The notes under the pieces are model-generated. The model was given only the letters and a program-made list of their open reading frames with translations. It made no database searches and had not been told where the DNA came from. 64,000 nt of DNA from Strigops habroptila (lineage: Eukaryota; Chordata; Aves; Psittaciformes; Psittacidae), in the NCBI RefSeq assembly GCF_004027225.2, contig NC_044288.2, positions 16,006,744 through 16,070,743 of the forward strand. Reading direction: 5' to 3'. Positions within the stretch are counted from its first letter, which is position 1. The number at the start of each line of letters is the position of its first letter. A program made the translations under genes and the position numbers. Positions 24,001 to 37,000 of this stretch are shown one piece after another.

Positions 24001-26337
24001 CAGGGACATAAAGACCCCAAGAGCTTTAGGACCATTTGGGGCAGATCAGAGCAGAGCATGTCTCCATCCTTTTGCTCTGCTTTGCTGTGATGAGATGTGG
24101 CCTAGGGGCTGTCATCTGGCTGATCCTTGAGCTGGAGAAGAAAAATGAGAATGAATTACACCAGCAAGAGAGAGACACGGTGACTAAAGCAATGTCTAGG
24201 CAATGAAGTGCCATGTAGTGATACCCAAGCTGATTTTGAAGGAATTGACATTAGTGACATATGACAGATCACTGTTGAAAAATGGTGCTGCCAGGAGTCC
24301 TAAGCATTGCTGCCTATGCAGTACATACATGTTGTGGGCACACAGCAGGCACTCATTACTGTAGGTGACTCCATCAGTACCACAGATGGGGCTGAGGATC
24401 TTGGCGCAGACCAACACCTCTTTGCCTTCCTCATTTGTAGTGTTGGGGTACGTACTGCAGTCCACCTGCCAAAGGAACGTACAGCAACAGGGTGGAGAAG
24501 ACATTTTACGTTCACCACTCTCATACCACTCTCATTTTGCACGAAACAGTGACCTGATACAACCTGCAGTGGGTTTTTCACTACCACTGCACAAACTTGT
24601 GCTGGTGGGTCAGTCTGGTAACAGAAGAATCCTTCCTGCAGAGACCTCCACACACAGCAGGAAAGGAGGAGGAGAAGAGGGCTACAGCCATACAGCTCCT
24701 TAGATGAGGTAAATCAGTGCTGGTCTCTCATGCTCACTTGGCATCCTTTCATAAAGGCTATCTGTCACTCTCTCATTCTTATATTCTTGTGGCACCTCCA
24801 GTGCACTTCTGTTATTACTCTTTCATTATCAAAACACTGATTATGTTTTTTATTCAGAGGAGCAAGGCTGATGACATGGTGCATGGAATATGGAGTACCT
24901 CAGTAGTATTTTATTCTTCCAGTAGGCTGCCTTCAGGTAGTTTCTGACACCACAGCTTATTGCTATCCTTTTACAGTCAGTCATATATGACCCAGCTTAA
25001 AGCTTAGACCAATTTAAAGTTGGTGAAAAATTAATTAATAAAAAATTTTATATCATTACTACTACTCCACTATTAGCATACAGCACAAATGTAGAGCCAA
25101 GGACAGTACAACTTAATGTTTTATACTGTGGAATCTGATTACAATGACACTAATTTCACGTTAACTGAAAAACAGATAAGCATCTGCAGTGCTGAGGATT
25201 TTCCCATTCCTTCAGTTATGTCTATACCAAGCCACATACCTGAAAAAATGACAGAAAGAAATCTTCCACTCACCTCAACCCCAAAGGCAGCATCTGGAAA
25301 AGAAGAGAGAGGCAGAAAGTGTGAAACAAAACCAATATGATAAGACCTCAGTTAAAGCTGGAAATCTGGATGTAAAATTCCTATATGCAGGACCAAATTG
25401 ATTTCCAGTGATTGGTTTCCTGAACTAAATAAACTATGTATGATTTTTTTCTTTTCTGTGTTGATAACAGCACTGCTTATTGCTGGCTGTGATGAAACAT
25501 GTTTTTGAATAGCTTTGTTCTTTTGTATTTCAAGATTAGTAGACATATTAATCGAAAGTAGAATAACTTTCCTTCTTTATCATTTTACACACCCATTTTG
25601 ACCCTAAAAAGCTACTGTTAGATATATGAAAAGAAACCTGAGTCAATACAGATAAATGTAAATGCAAATAGTCACCTACAGGACAAGCAAATACATACAG
25701 CATCTGTTGTCAAGCTTATGCATTTTAAAGAAGCTGAGTGTGAAAAAAAAAAATTGCCTTTGACTTTATAATTTCATCAGATGGAAATATGCAATGATAA
25801 CATCAGACCCTGGCTTGTTTTCATCTCTTGTTTCTCCATTAATGGAAAAAGTATTGCAGGAAAGTTGCCAGACTCCTGAAAAGAACTTGCTTGTGCCATT
25901 GCAGTATTTTTGTGACCAGTTACTGAAGGTCTGACCACCTTGTTACAGCCTTGTTGCAAGCATTTATCCACTTGCTGTAATTGTAGAACAAGTGTAAGCA
26001 GTGTAACAGTGTTAAAACAACAGCGTAAAAAGCATAAAAGCACTAGTTACTAGCACAGAACTCCATCTGCAGTTATTTATATTTATGACAGACAGACAGC
26101 TACAACAGTGATCCATTTAAGACTGTCCTGAAATCTGCTCCCACATCTTATGTGATGCCAAAGCACCAGGGCATCCTAGCTCTTTGTAGAAGATTTTCTC
26201 CCTTTGAAGCCACTATCTTATCTTTTTAAAGACAGCCAGGACTCAGATGTGGAGCCTCTGTGGTGCCATAAGAGTTACTCACCTGGGAAGCAGCAAAGCA
26301 CAAAGGAGAGGAGCACAAAAACACCCGCTGTGGTCAT
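21060..26337 (-). CDS. SPINK7: Ovomucoid (three-domain Kazal egg-white inhibitor)
   Basis: The major egg-white trypsin-inhibitor glycoprotein, 207 aa (chicken 210). Exons: 26283-26337 (signal [18 protein letters not shown]), 25274-25293 (DAAFGVE), 24329-24465 and 23764-23821 (domain I), 23344-23480 and 22717-22777 (domain II), 21575-21684 and 21060-21105 (domain III, ending SHFGKC and TGA). Coding totals 624 bases. Reactive loops are [14 protein letters not shown] (P1 Lys), [14 protein letters not shown] (P1 Lys) and [14 protein letters not shown] (P1 Leu), so domains I and II should act on trypsin and III on chymotrypsin/elastase/subtilisin-like enzymes, as known for P1 Leu. N-glycosylation sequons are NTT and NGT in domain I, NTT in II and NGT in III. 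Chicken domain III's NKT sequon is replaced by SKT. The exon-5 acceptor is CAGCAG, which could add one Gln. The eight-exon plan equals that of chicken ovomucoid. Confidence 0.97.
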
Positions 26338-26414
26338 GTTGGAAGTACGTCTTGAGTCTGCAGGCTGCCTGCTGCTGCTCTGATCACGAGATGGCCTCTC
26401 CGAGGCTGACTGCA

Positions 26415-26422
26415 AATATATA
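26415..26422 (-). promoter_or_regulatory. SPINK7: Ovomucoid TATA box
   Basis: TATATATT on the minus strand, about 80 bases upstream of the ATG. The same octamer lies at nearly the same distance from the ovoinhibitor ATG. From memory this matches the chicken ovomucoid promoter. Confidence 0.75.
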
Positions 26423-28967
26423 CAAATGCAATGTCTAAACTGTTCAACTGTAACATAAAACAACCAGCAGAATCTGTCACTAGCACAATGAGCCTGGTAA
26501 TATTTATTGAGGTCTTGACTTTCAGGTAATGGTCAGCATCTGCTAGGCAATTGATTTTGGCTGGACATCTGGTTAATAGCTTGAGACAAGTATCACATGT
26601 TCTCAATGGTCAAAACCAAACAAACAGCCTTTTAGACAAAAGAAACCTCTTTAGGATTCCAGTAGAAATGTAAGGAGCACAAAATACTGAGGGGAGTAAA
26701 CGGCAGGTCCTTCGTTTGTCTCTGCAGAGCAACATTGCCCATCAGGGAGCAGCTCATGCAGAGCATGTAGTGCTAAGACGCTTTGCTTTCTTTCTTTGCT
26801 TCGGGTGGGTTTTTTTTCTCCATTCCCAGATATTCCCCTCTAGGTATGAACATGGGTCAGGTGTGGCTTTGCCATCAGCAGAACTGGTTAAGCTTTGTCA
26901 GGTGAGGCTGGCAGGACTGTGTCTAACTTGTGCAGCTAATGGTATTTAGCAATGGTTTGATAAGAGAAAGGGTTTCTTGACAGTTTCACTTGATCAGAAG
27001 ACTTGAAAGCAGGTTATATTCTGTCAAATGACACTAAAAATGTCACCTGAACCTTATAATGAGGGAGCACTTATTTACAGACCTAGTCACAGTTAAACAC
27101 ACCAACCAATTCAAAGTGTTCCGCCAAGCCATCTTAAGAACAAAAGACACTGAAGGTTTGGGCACCTATTTACATAGCACCAGCTGTGTTTGTAAGTACA
27201 GTAGGTCCTTTCCCGCTACAGACATTTTAGAAAATGATACTTAAAACATAGAGCCTGTCCCAATTTTCCTGTTTGTCTCGCACCTCCAGCCTTCATGCCA
27301 TCTCCAAATCTCTCCTTCCTAGGAGGAGGTCTGGGCCTCTGCTGTTTTAGTAGGAGTAATTTTGCAGAAGTGGGTTCTGCCTTTAACCTAAGCTTCTCAC
27401 CATGATTCCTTTCACAGGTCTGAAATGGCAAGAATACCCAGGGTTTTCTGCCATGGGAGCTAAGCACTGTGCTTAGGATAGACTTCAGCACCATGGCAGC
27501 TGCAGAGCAAAAGAAGTTTTACAGGTGTTCCCTTGAGCAAACAAGGCACCACCCATTAATTGAATGAAATTCAGCTGAAATCCTTGAAAATTAGCCCAAG
27601 AAATTCTGTTGGTGTCTGGTACATTGCAGTGGTCTACAGGGTATGCTTTGATCCTTAAAAGTATACATTGTATAGTGCGCGGAATCATCTACCCTGTGCA
27701 ATGGTGTGCTATGAGGGCAGTAACATGGCCGTATGGATGTATAGGTTACATTTTTACCTCGAAGAGATGGGTTTCTTCACAGGGAGAAGCACTAAAACAA
27801 TTATGCTGCTGGGTTTATTTCTATAAATTACAGAGAGCATGAATGAATACTTTAGACAGATTTAGCACATCTATAAGATATATTGTTCTAATGTGCCTTG
27901 TGGATGGCGTCTCTGGAAGCCCAGTACTTTTCCCTGAGCACGCAGAGGAGCACACTGAGGCTGCTGTCATATACCATGCCTGTTGCCTTCATCAGTTCTC
28001 TGATGAAGAGACATACAGTCTCTGCACAGTTGGAGGAAGGTACATCTTTCTGGGTCGAATACGAACTGTGCTACTACCTTCTCCATCCAGGCAGCAAGAC
28101 CACTGCAAATCATCCCCACCAGTCCTTCCAGCCTTGGCCTGGCAGCTTTGGACAGGTTGCCTCCTGCCCAGTGCCCACATGCTGCTGCTCCCTGCCCCGG
28201 ATAGTGCAGCCATCTAGGCAGGACGGACCCCTCTCCTGATGGGCGGAGAGCACCTTTCTGACAAAGGCTGGTGTGACAAAGGCTGGTGTGTGTGGCCTGT
28301 ATACACCACTGCAAATGCCAGGTTCAGCACTGGGTCTGGCACATGTCCCGAACAACCTAGATTCCCTTCAATCACCACAACACCTGTCTGATGTTCAGCA
28401 TATCCCTTCCTTCACTCTCTCACCTACAGAATGAATGTCTATTCTAGGGAGACTGAAGTCTGTGACAGTTAAGTCACCAGTCTCCCCTAAGCCACTCAGG
28501 TGCCCCTCCAGGCAAGCCATAAAAACAACCCCCAGAAATAACCAGGTTTCAGACTCAGCCAGCCAACATCCACAGCTCCAGATCATCCTGCCTCTGATAA
28601 GAGCATGGAAAAATCCCACAGCTGGCTCAGGTCATGCTATGGGACAGTTTGCTCAGTTCTTAGCTACTGCTGGAAGAACAGTTAGAAAGAGGATTTGGTC
28701 TGCAGTCCTGCCACTGATCTCGTGCTGTAATCCACTTCATTACGGTCTTCTAATCCTCAAATTCAGATGTAGCATATGGCTGATGACCATTTTGCTAAAG
28801 GAAAATCCTCATCTGTGCAGAAGCCAGCACAAGGGCAGAGGTCTGCTAGCAAGCAAAGGCAGTACCACTTCTCAGGGTACCATGTGTTATGGTCCTGAGC
28901 ACCAGAGGGTCTACGGGCAGACAGCAGGGCAGGATTTGGCCGTTATACAACATCCTCTCTCACTTAC
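26423..28967. other. Ovomucoid 5' flank and intergenic DNA
   Basis: This flank should hold the hormone-responsive elements known for chicken ovomucoid, but I cannot place a receptor site with confidence. A 15-bp tandem duplication lies at 28259-28288. Several short open frames near 27.9-28.3 kb on both strands show no known domain. No exon was recognised. Confidence 0.5.
28259..28288. repeat. 15-bp tandem duplication
   Basis: TGACAAAGGCTGGTG occurs twice in perfect head-to-tail order. Confidence 0.85.
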
Positions 28968-30625
28968 TCAAAGACTTTCTTGGTTTACATTTTCCTTTGA
29001 AGTTTTTGCCAGTATCGATTTTATATTCTCTGGAAGAATTAAAACCAATGTGGGAAATTTTCTTAGGTGATATGCAACTTCTCAGTGAAAGTAATACCCT
29101 GATAAATGAATGACAAATTACTCAATACACTTTTCCAAACATTCCTGGGTTTTGTCACGTTATTTAATTAACAAATAGCTATTGTAAAAGTGGGAAATAA
29201 TAATAATTAGTTGTAGCTGTTTCATGAAATTGCCTCTAATCACTCCAAAATGCCTGCTAAATACAATACAGATTGCAGTTTCCATCTTTGTCTTTCTCTT
29301 GGCTGCAGTATGGTCAATAAGTGCTTGTACTGAGCCACGCGCCCAGAGAAACCGATACAGAACAAATGGAAGATCTGCCTCTCACCTAGTGCCCAAAGGC
29401 ATTGTTTGAACTAAGCAATAAAGCAGAGTCACTGATATGATTAAAACATATCAACATGGAAATGTATCCAGGTGTTTATGAGCTTATTAAATAGAGCTTG
29501 ATTCAGGTAATGCCAGTGAATATTTTCCTGAACTAATAAGACCATGTGCAGAACTTTGTACCCTGCAAGTGAAGGCTAACATGGTTTCACATTACTTATG
29601 CAATGAATTAAATGCACTTGGCCCCACTGCAAGGACAGATATTGACACATGGGAACGAGCCCAGCAGGGGCCACCAGGCTGGTCAGGGGCTGTAGCATAG
29701 GGCATTTGGGTAAGCTGAAGAAGATGGAGAAGAGATGGCTATGGGGGATCGCTGCTATCCGCAGCTCCCTGGTGAGGTTCTAGAGAAGACAGAGCCAGAG
29801 TCTTCTCAGAGCTGCACAGCAAAAGGATTAGATTCTGACAGATATGATGAGTTATTCTTTGCCATGAGGGTGATCAAGCACAAGAATCAGAGGAGGCCGT
29901 GGGTGTCCTTCCTTGGTGATACTGAAAACTCAGATGAACAAGGGAAGTCTTGAGCACCCTGAGCTGGCTTGGGCTTTGGCCTTGCTTTAGGCTGGAGACC
30001 TCTAGAGAGCTCTTCCAACCTGAATTATTTTGTGTATATGGTACTTATATAATGCTCTCTCCTATGGGTAGTTTTTATTAATGAAGGACCATAATACTTT
30101 TCCATGACCCAGGAGAGCAGCCTCAGAGTTTTCCTATCACCTTTGCTAAAGGGTCACAGGTAAGAGCTCACAGCACATTTTTACAGGTATGACCAGTAAC
30201 ATGTAGAACAAAAAGAGTAGATTGTAATCATCATTAAAAACCAAACACACTAAAATATTCAGATGTGAGAATGTTATTAGCACGTGATGATTTCAGAGTC
30301 TCTCCATTTCTGCAACAGCCCAGGCCCCTGCCATCACAATGCTTCCGCAGAAGAGCATCAGCATTTGAACCTACAGCAGAGTTACCCGCACCGCAGAAAA
30401 TCAGCTGCCAAAATAGCAGCCACTTCACTACTGTGCTGTAGCATCAGCTCTGAGCACATACCTTCAATTCTTGCCACACCAGCTCATGCTGTGCTTCAGC
30501 TCTGGGCAGTTTCTGGATGATGAGTATGTCAGGTCAGGGCTCAATTGCGCAGGGCAAGAATTACTCACGTGAAAGCAGGAAAATGCTAGAACGAGCAGCA
30601 GAATAAGGAGGCTATAAACAGCAAA
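28968..30625 (-). pseudogene. Decayed ovomucoid-like gene (three exon remnants)
   Basis: Three pieces lie in the right order between ovomucoid and ovoinhibitor. 30569-30625 resembles exon 1: hydrophobic leader codons, then CTGCTTTCAC and a GTGAGTAAT donor, nearly the ovomucoid junction, but with no ATG and a stop in the leader frame. 29386-29405 resembles exon 2: ATGCCTTTGGG, then GTGAGA, with a TAG in the AFG frame. 28968-29029 resembles a Kazal second half: CCAG acceptor, EYKIDTGKNFKGKC, and a GTAAGT donor that leaves the wrong phase. The first-half exon expected between the last two is missing, and that gap is only about 360 bases against about 1.4 kb in ovomucoid. A CR1 fragment sits in the remnant's first intron. 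The best reading is a dead tandem copy. Each piece alone is short, but order, strand and splice contexts agree. Confidence 0.6.
29650..30040 (+). mobile_element. CR1 LINE 3' fragment
   Basis: Plus-strand sequence with the usual CR1 tail: GAGGGTGATCAAGCACAAGA, then a gagacctctagagagctctt-type stretch and CCAACCTGAATTATTTTGTG. It is truncated at the 5' end and quite diverged. It lies inside the first intron of the decayed ovomucoid-like gene, antisense to it. The start is approximate. Confidence 0.7.
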
Positions 30626-33600
30626 ACGTTTGGCTGGACAATGGCCCAGGCTATTGCTCTTTCAAGTGAACATACTGCAGGGAAGGTGGTTTGAAGGTAG
30701 TGCAGGAGACGTTATACTGCAGCTGGTCAGGGGAAGAGGAAATCATTGGGTTATTCAGTTTTCCTCACACTTCAGTGATCTCAGCTGTGCTTCACTGAGT
30801 GCTCTTTTCATCTTTGCCACAGCCCAAGCAGAAACAATGAGGAGGTGGCTGTGGGAAGTTATGGTCAACCTGGGATTGACACTGTTCACGGCTGCCTGGC
30901 AGGAGAAAGTTAATCTGGCAACTTCATTGCTAAGTCCAGGAAGGCCTCCTTCAGTAGCTGGGGTCAGGAGAAAAATCTTCCAAAGATAGGAAAAAAACGA
31001 TAAAAGGTCAATAAATTCTTATCTGCAAGGAGACATTATTTATAGCTCAAGGCACAGTTAAAACAGAATGAATAAGCATTTCTGCCATGAAAGCAAATTG
31101 CTTTGAGGTTATATAAACCAGGGGAATAGTTGAACACGTCTCTAAAGGACAGCAGATGAGACATTTTCAAGCTACCAGACGTCTAGCAGCACACACGTCA
31201 TCAGAATAGCACACAGCAGGGGGATCGTGGCTGTGTCCCTTGGATTCCAGTCAGCTACACAAGCCACCAGTGTCATTGCCATGAGAAGCTTATAGGCAGA
31301 AGATATTTTAACTGACTAACTATCAGGGCTGTTAAAAGTGATTCAATATGGTTAGGATGAGCAGTTGCTGCATGCTACTGAGCAGCAAAGAGGAATATGA
31401 AGGCTTCAAGGAAGACCACTTGATCCCTGGACAGCTGCACTCAAGAGCTTGTTTGTAGAGGGATAAGCATCCCGTATGCAACTACAGTCCGAAGGCTGCG
31501 GCAAGGCTGGCTGGGGAGACAGGTTATAGTCTTCTATCAAGCACAGGAATCATCTCTTCACAGTGAGCTGACAAGTCTCATTAATTTATCATAGGAACAT
31601 GCCTTCAGTGCTCGTTCCCCTCAGTTCTGTTTTGTAAGATTGACAGACATGTCTATAGACCACGAAGTGTTCTTGACAAGAGGGTAATTAACCTTCGATG
31701 TTTACATCTCCCTCCTCGTGGTAAGTAAAACACCAAGTCTGTTCATTTTGAGGAGGTCTGGCTGTAAACGAGTCATAGTTTCCTTTTATGCTCTTGATCA
31801 GAGATCAGGAGAACTGGAATAGCAGTTTTTCTAAGCTCTATCTGGAATAATAAGTAACAGAGGAACAATTTCCTTGAGTAAATGTCCAAAGCCTTGGACT
31901 CAGGGCTTTTGTACCAGCCCCAGGTCTCTGAATAAGATCCCCACAAGCCTGTAGCTCCACAGTGCTTTGGGCCAGGGTCTGGAACCTTCTTCATGCAAGC
32001 TCAGGACACAGTGAGCTGAGGCTCTGTCCAGCTTGAGGGAGGTAGAGGAGAAGAAGTCTATACACAGCTAATGACACGTATGAGAGAGAAATTATTCTAA
32101 AGTGTTTTTTAACACTTTAGAATAGGAGTGTATGCCCCTGCACAAACCCCATATGGGAGGAAGCAACCAGGACTGCAAAGCTGTTCCTGGAGGTGCTAGT
32201 CCATTACTGCTACAGTAACCTGGAGGCATCACTCTGCCTATTAACTGCCCCAAGAAACATAAATGTCTCACATCCCCAGGCAAAGTTTTCTTTTCATGTG
32301 AAACCAAGGGACAAGGCAATGAAGAAAAGCAGCAAGTAGAGCATCAAACAGAAACATGTCCCCAGATCTCATCAACCAACAAACTAGCAAAATTTCATAT
32401 GAGAAACAATGTTTGGAAAAGACAAATGAAGGTGATTGCTTTCGTTTATAGGAAGAAAACCAGAAACACCTCTGAGATTTGGGAGGAATGGTGGTTTGCT
32501 TTTTAAGAAAGATCTTGCAAATAAAGCAGCAAAAAGGGATTTTATTTCTGAGGGATAGAGGTGCAATAGGCTAAGAATGAAAATCCACCGCTCTCCCTCA
32601 TGGGAAAGAAAGAGGGAGAAACAATGCATAACGGTGCTGTAACTTGAACACTTGGCTGGAATAGGAGGAATTGGATAGAAAGAGTTTCTACAGCTGAAGG
32701 ACTATTAGCATCCTAACCACTGAATATTTTTTCCTTCATTATTAACATCAAAAGAAAGGGCAACAATTTCATTTATTCTGCAGAGTTGAGCTTTAAAGAG
32801 ACCACTGGCTGATTCTTTGCAGCTGGACATGGGTGAAGCACTGTTGATGCTGACAGAAAGCAGCATGCTGCCAAATTACAGGATTTTAGTATTTCACAGA
32901 AATTGAGGTAAATAGCAGGACTTCTACCATCTCTAAACTATTACACTAGCGAAGTAATGCAGTTATTTACTTAATACTTGATCACATGGCTCCTACATCC
33001 CCTGGCTTGTGCACCATGCCCCATTTGCAACCTGACAAAAACTCTTATCTCAGGAGAGCAGAACGCACTGATACCTGCAAAGGTTTTGTGTGTCTCCTTT
33101 TCTGGTCTTGAAACAGGTTATGCTGCACTTTCCTGATGCTGTCAGTGAAGGTTGCTTGTGCATGCTTGAATAGCAAAGAAATATTTCTTCTACTTGACTC
33201 ATATTTTGCATCTTTTTGCCATCCTTCTCTTCATATATTTGAATGCTGCCTGTGGAGAATATCATTATTAGAAAGCTAGCGTTAAATCCCTGCCAAAGAA
33301 AATGTCAACGGAAGGTATATGCATCACTTACATCCAATCATACGCTGCCTGCTCAGCATCCGGCTGACATTATTTGGGATGATGCCACAGAGAGCAATGG
33401 GAGATCAGGCTGCTTCTTGGTTTGCCTTCCTTCTTAGTCACTGGGATGACTGCTGTTCCCGAGACCCTGGGTGTGCCACATTCCCTGAAGAAGGAAAAGT
33501 CTGACATTAGAGACTGAGTATGACCATTTTCCCATAGGGGGATGGGTGCTGGGAAAGCAAATAAAACTCCCAAATAATGCAAGTGAAGGAGAGTTCATCC

Positions 33601-33879
33601 GAGTTAACCACCACCAATGAAGTGGTTATACTGTCTCTGGCTATTATAATCCTACCAGTCAACAAATCTGTGCCATCCGAATATACTGCATCATTTGGAT
33701 TTCCACTCTGGCTATTTTCTTTGATTGTTTTCTTTTCTCTACTAAATCTTTCTGATTTCCCACCAAGCACAAACAGTGAGTGAAGAGGGAGAAAAAGAGG
33801 ATAAATTGGAAAAGGATAGGGAGAGGCCAGGGGCTAGGGGACTGTCAGTCAGAAAGCACGTTCTTCCCATCAGACTGAC
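30626..33879. other. Intergenic; one strong hairpin, no gene recognised
   Basis: No exon of any family I know was found. The notable structure is a perfect 14-bp inverted repeat at 32093-32124. The rest looks like unique sequence. Confidence 0.5.
32093..32124. repeat. Perfect 14-bp inverted repeat with 4-base loop
   Basis: TATTCTAAAGTGTT, a TTTT loop, then the exact reverse complement AACACTTTAGAATA. Confidence 0.9.
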
Positions 33880-34010
33880 ACATTATAGGCACAGATCCCA
33901 CATTCAGTGGTGTAAGTGAAACCATCTGTGCCACAGATCTGCTTCAGTGCCTGCCCAGGAGGCCCAGACCGGCTATCCTCAGTGATGCCCCGGGACCTAT
34001 GCTTTAAAGG
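33880..34010 (-). pseudogene. Orphan decayed Kazal first-half exon
   Basis: The minus-strand frame reads [20 protein letters not shown] and ends at a plausible donor (AATGT then GTCAGT) in the normal phase. This matches the second part of ovoinhibitor first-half exons ([18 protein letters not shown]). The upstream part is still alignable in length (ITEDSRSG against VTNEDGSV), but Cys I and Cys II and the P1 loop are gone, so it cannot make a working inhibitor. No convincing second half was found on either side. It lies about 4.2 kb beyond the ovoinhibitor stop and upstream of the ovomucoid-like remnant, so it is probably the leftover of a lost ovoinhibitor-like domain or gene. Confidence 0.75.
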
Positions 34011-34016
34011 GAGCAG

Positions 34017-37000
34017 AGTAAAAGAGCTCAAAGCAATACATTTCCAAACATTCCTCATTATTCCAGGGGCTTGAATGAAATGAAGGTTTTATTCCTATGA
34101 AAGAAAAATAGGCAGGAAGCAACACACTATGCGAATGCTCTTTGTTTGCAAATTCACAGTATGTTTAAACTTACAGGGCTGCACGTCAGCTGGTGAGAAT
34201 CTGGAAAACCCTCCCAAGCAGAGTGGATGTCTGCCAGCTGGAGACAGGCTCCCTTCCACTGCTGCTGTCTGCTTTTCTCATATGTACTCGTTGATCAGCA
34301 GCGAGCACGTAACCGGAAACCAGAGCATGGCAAAGAATCAAATAAAATTGTATCAAACATTAAATTACAACAAGAGAATGAACATTTCTGAGTGTGAATG
34401 TATTGATGGATGAAACAAGCGGATACCAGGATTATACTCCTTTAAATACAGAGGTCTGAGGAAATCTTTTCAGTTCCCAGAGTATTTTCTTTGCTATCAG
34501 ACAGTTAAGTAGACCTGTGCAACTGATACAATGAGTTTTTGTAATTATTTCTGGATTTCTTTTGAGGAACATGGAGTTACAAAAGTGGTAAAAAACACCA
34601 CATTTATACATTCTTCTGAAAAAAAGAACATAAAAAAATCAGTGGAACAAGCCTTGTCACTCTCAAGCACTACTCAAGAGATTGACAGAGTATCTAGGCC
34701 CATCCACATGCCCCTCTAGAAAAAGCAGCATATGAAAAAAAAGCTAAAACAAGGCAAATCAGCAGACATAGTTTTGAAAGGCACAGAATTTTTGCTAAAG
34801 TGTTTGACTGAAATTTAGGTACAGACACTATCAAGGAAAAGTTGTTGTTTGTTGGGTTTTTTCCAAGTCATAGATAGGTGAATTCTGATAAATGATGGAA
34901 AAAAAATCTTTTGGCTCGATATGAAAAGACTAAGTATTGTTTTCTAAATCCCACATATCAATCAAGATTTAAATGATTCACCTCATTCTTCCTCCTCTTT
35001 GTGTTGTAAGAAAAATGACTGTAGATTCAAAAAGACATTGATAAGGCTATAAAGGTAACTAAGACAAACAAGGAAGGAGAGAGAACATTTATATTTTTAA
35101 AATATTGCCTTTGTGATATGTACCAGTGCATTCACAGGTCACAAATCCTGAGGCTGGACCATCATCAATGTAAAATACATCAAAGTTCATCAGCCCTTGA
35201 CGTGGCTCAGGAACTTGGTCCCTGCTATCCAGAGCTGCAGTGGTGGCTGCAAGGCAGTATGTGGATCCTTCCCTGCAGCCTTGATTGAGCGTAAAAGACT
35301 GCACCTACAGCTAATTCTGTTCATGGCAAGAGTGCAAAAGTAAGAGTCCACTGAAGCAGGACTAAATCCACGCTTGTGTCTGATCCTTTTAGTGCCTCTT
35401 TCCAAGTTAAAATATAGGCTTTCCTGTCATGAGAGGTGAATGGGTTTTGAGAATAATTTGACCATTTTGAAGCTGCTCAGGATTTTGCCTGTGGTGACGA
35501 AGAGAATCAGCCTTGGGGCTTTGCAGCATTATGCATCGGAACAGTGGAAGCAACGGAGAAGCTTGGAGAAGCAATGGAGCAGTGGGCTGAGCAGCACCAA
35601 AGCATCTATCGCCCTTATAGTGGAGACAGTTACTGAATATGTTTGCAGTCTGGCAAGCACTGAACTCATGAGCTGATCTCTTGGTGCTCCCCAGCACAGT
35701 AATCTTTATTTGTCCATCTATCCAGCCATTCCTCTATCTACGAGCAAAACAGGCATCCAGCTCACTCAACCATGCCTCAAAAGCACCTCTCAAGTCTCTT
35801 AGTGGCACTTTGAACCTGGCATTGTTCTACCTCTCTCCTAAACCACAAAAATTCAACGCTTCCTCTTGAATGTGCTTGTCTTTGCCTGACCGTTGCTTCC
35901 TTGTCATAGAATCCGTTTACATTGGAAAAGACCTTTAAGATCATTGAGTTCAACTGTTAACCCAGCACTGCCAAGTCCACCACTAAATCATGTTCCTGAG
36001 TGCCACATCTACGCGTCTTTTAAACACCTCTAGGGGTGGGGACTCAACCACTTCCATGGGCAGCCTGTTCCAATGGTTGACACCCCTTTCAGTGAAGAAA
36101 TTTTTCCTACTATACAGTCTAAACCTCCCCTGATTCAACTTGAGGCCATTTCCAACAGAAAGCAGAAAGAAATCATCTAATTAGCACACACTCAGTAAGT
36201 AACCCTGCAACAGCTGAAAAACAACTCCAAGGCAGAAAACAGCTCTGTCCCTGAGAAGAAGACTGCCCTACTTTTATAGAGTTATATTGCTTCATAAAAC
36301 ACCCCCTGAGCCTGGGGGATGTTTAAACTCCAATGTCAGGCTTTTCCTGTTTTGTGGCCCAGTTTTAGTGATTTATTCCATTACGTATTTTTACACGAAA
36401 CCTACTGGCAAATACTGCATGGAAACCTCTGTCTAATGACCGCTTTGGCTTCTTTCCTGGGTTGCTCTTAGTCTCAACATTATGCCTCCTTGAGTTTGTG
36501 TTTGTCTTTGGTGTCATCAGACAATGAGCTCCACAGAGGAGGCTTTTGCACGGCTGTGCCCAGTTAATGCCATTTGGTTGGATCTTGACAGCTTTACTGC
36601 AAAGACTTGAAAAAGCCAGCGGTCAGCGCTAAGTCCAAATGAAAGTCTGCCAAAGTCCACAAGAAAAAAATTACCCAGGTCTTATCCCTAAGGGTAATCA
36701 AGTAACACTTAAACAAGACTAAAGCAGCATGTTCTGCAAAAACAACAGAAAATGGCAAAAAGGTTATATAAACCAAAGGAGTGTTTGCATTAGGACACAG
36801 ACCCAAGAGAAGTACAATAAGCCATTGTTAGCCACAAATCGTCTCAAAAAGTACATGCCAGCCACAGACACTAATGGCATGGAGACACTATGGCCTCATT
36901 CCCTGGTACAATACCCACAGAATCTCCAAGTCAGGAACATTTGCCTTCAGCCTATTCTTCTAGCCTGACGATTCAAAGAGTGACTTTCCAAACCAATCCA

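Noticed and set aside
27843-28340. Overlapping open frames on both strands with several cysteines
   Set aside because: No Kazal spacing or splice-flanked exon. The open frames appear on both strands at once, as expected for GC-rich chance sequence.
33050-33265. SLTASGKC-like segment as the second half of the orphan Kazal exon
   Set aside because: Spacing from any acceptor is wrong and only GKC matches. Too weak to pair with the 33.9-kb remnant.
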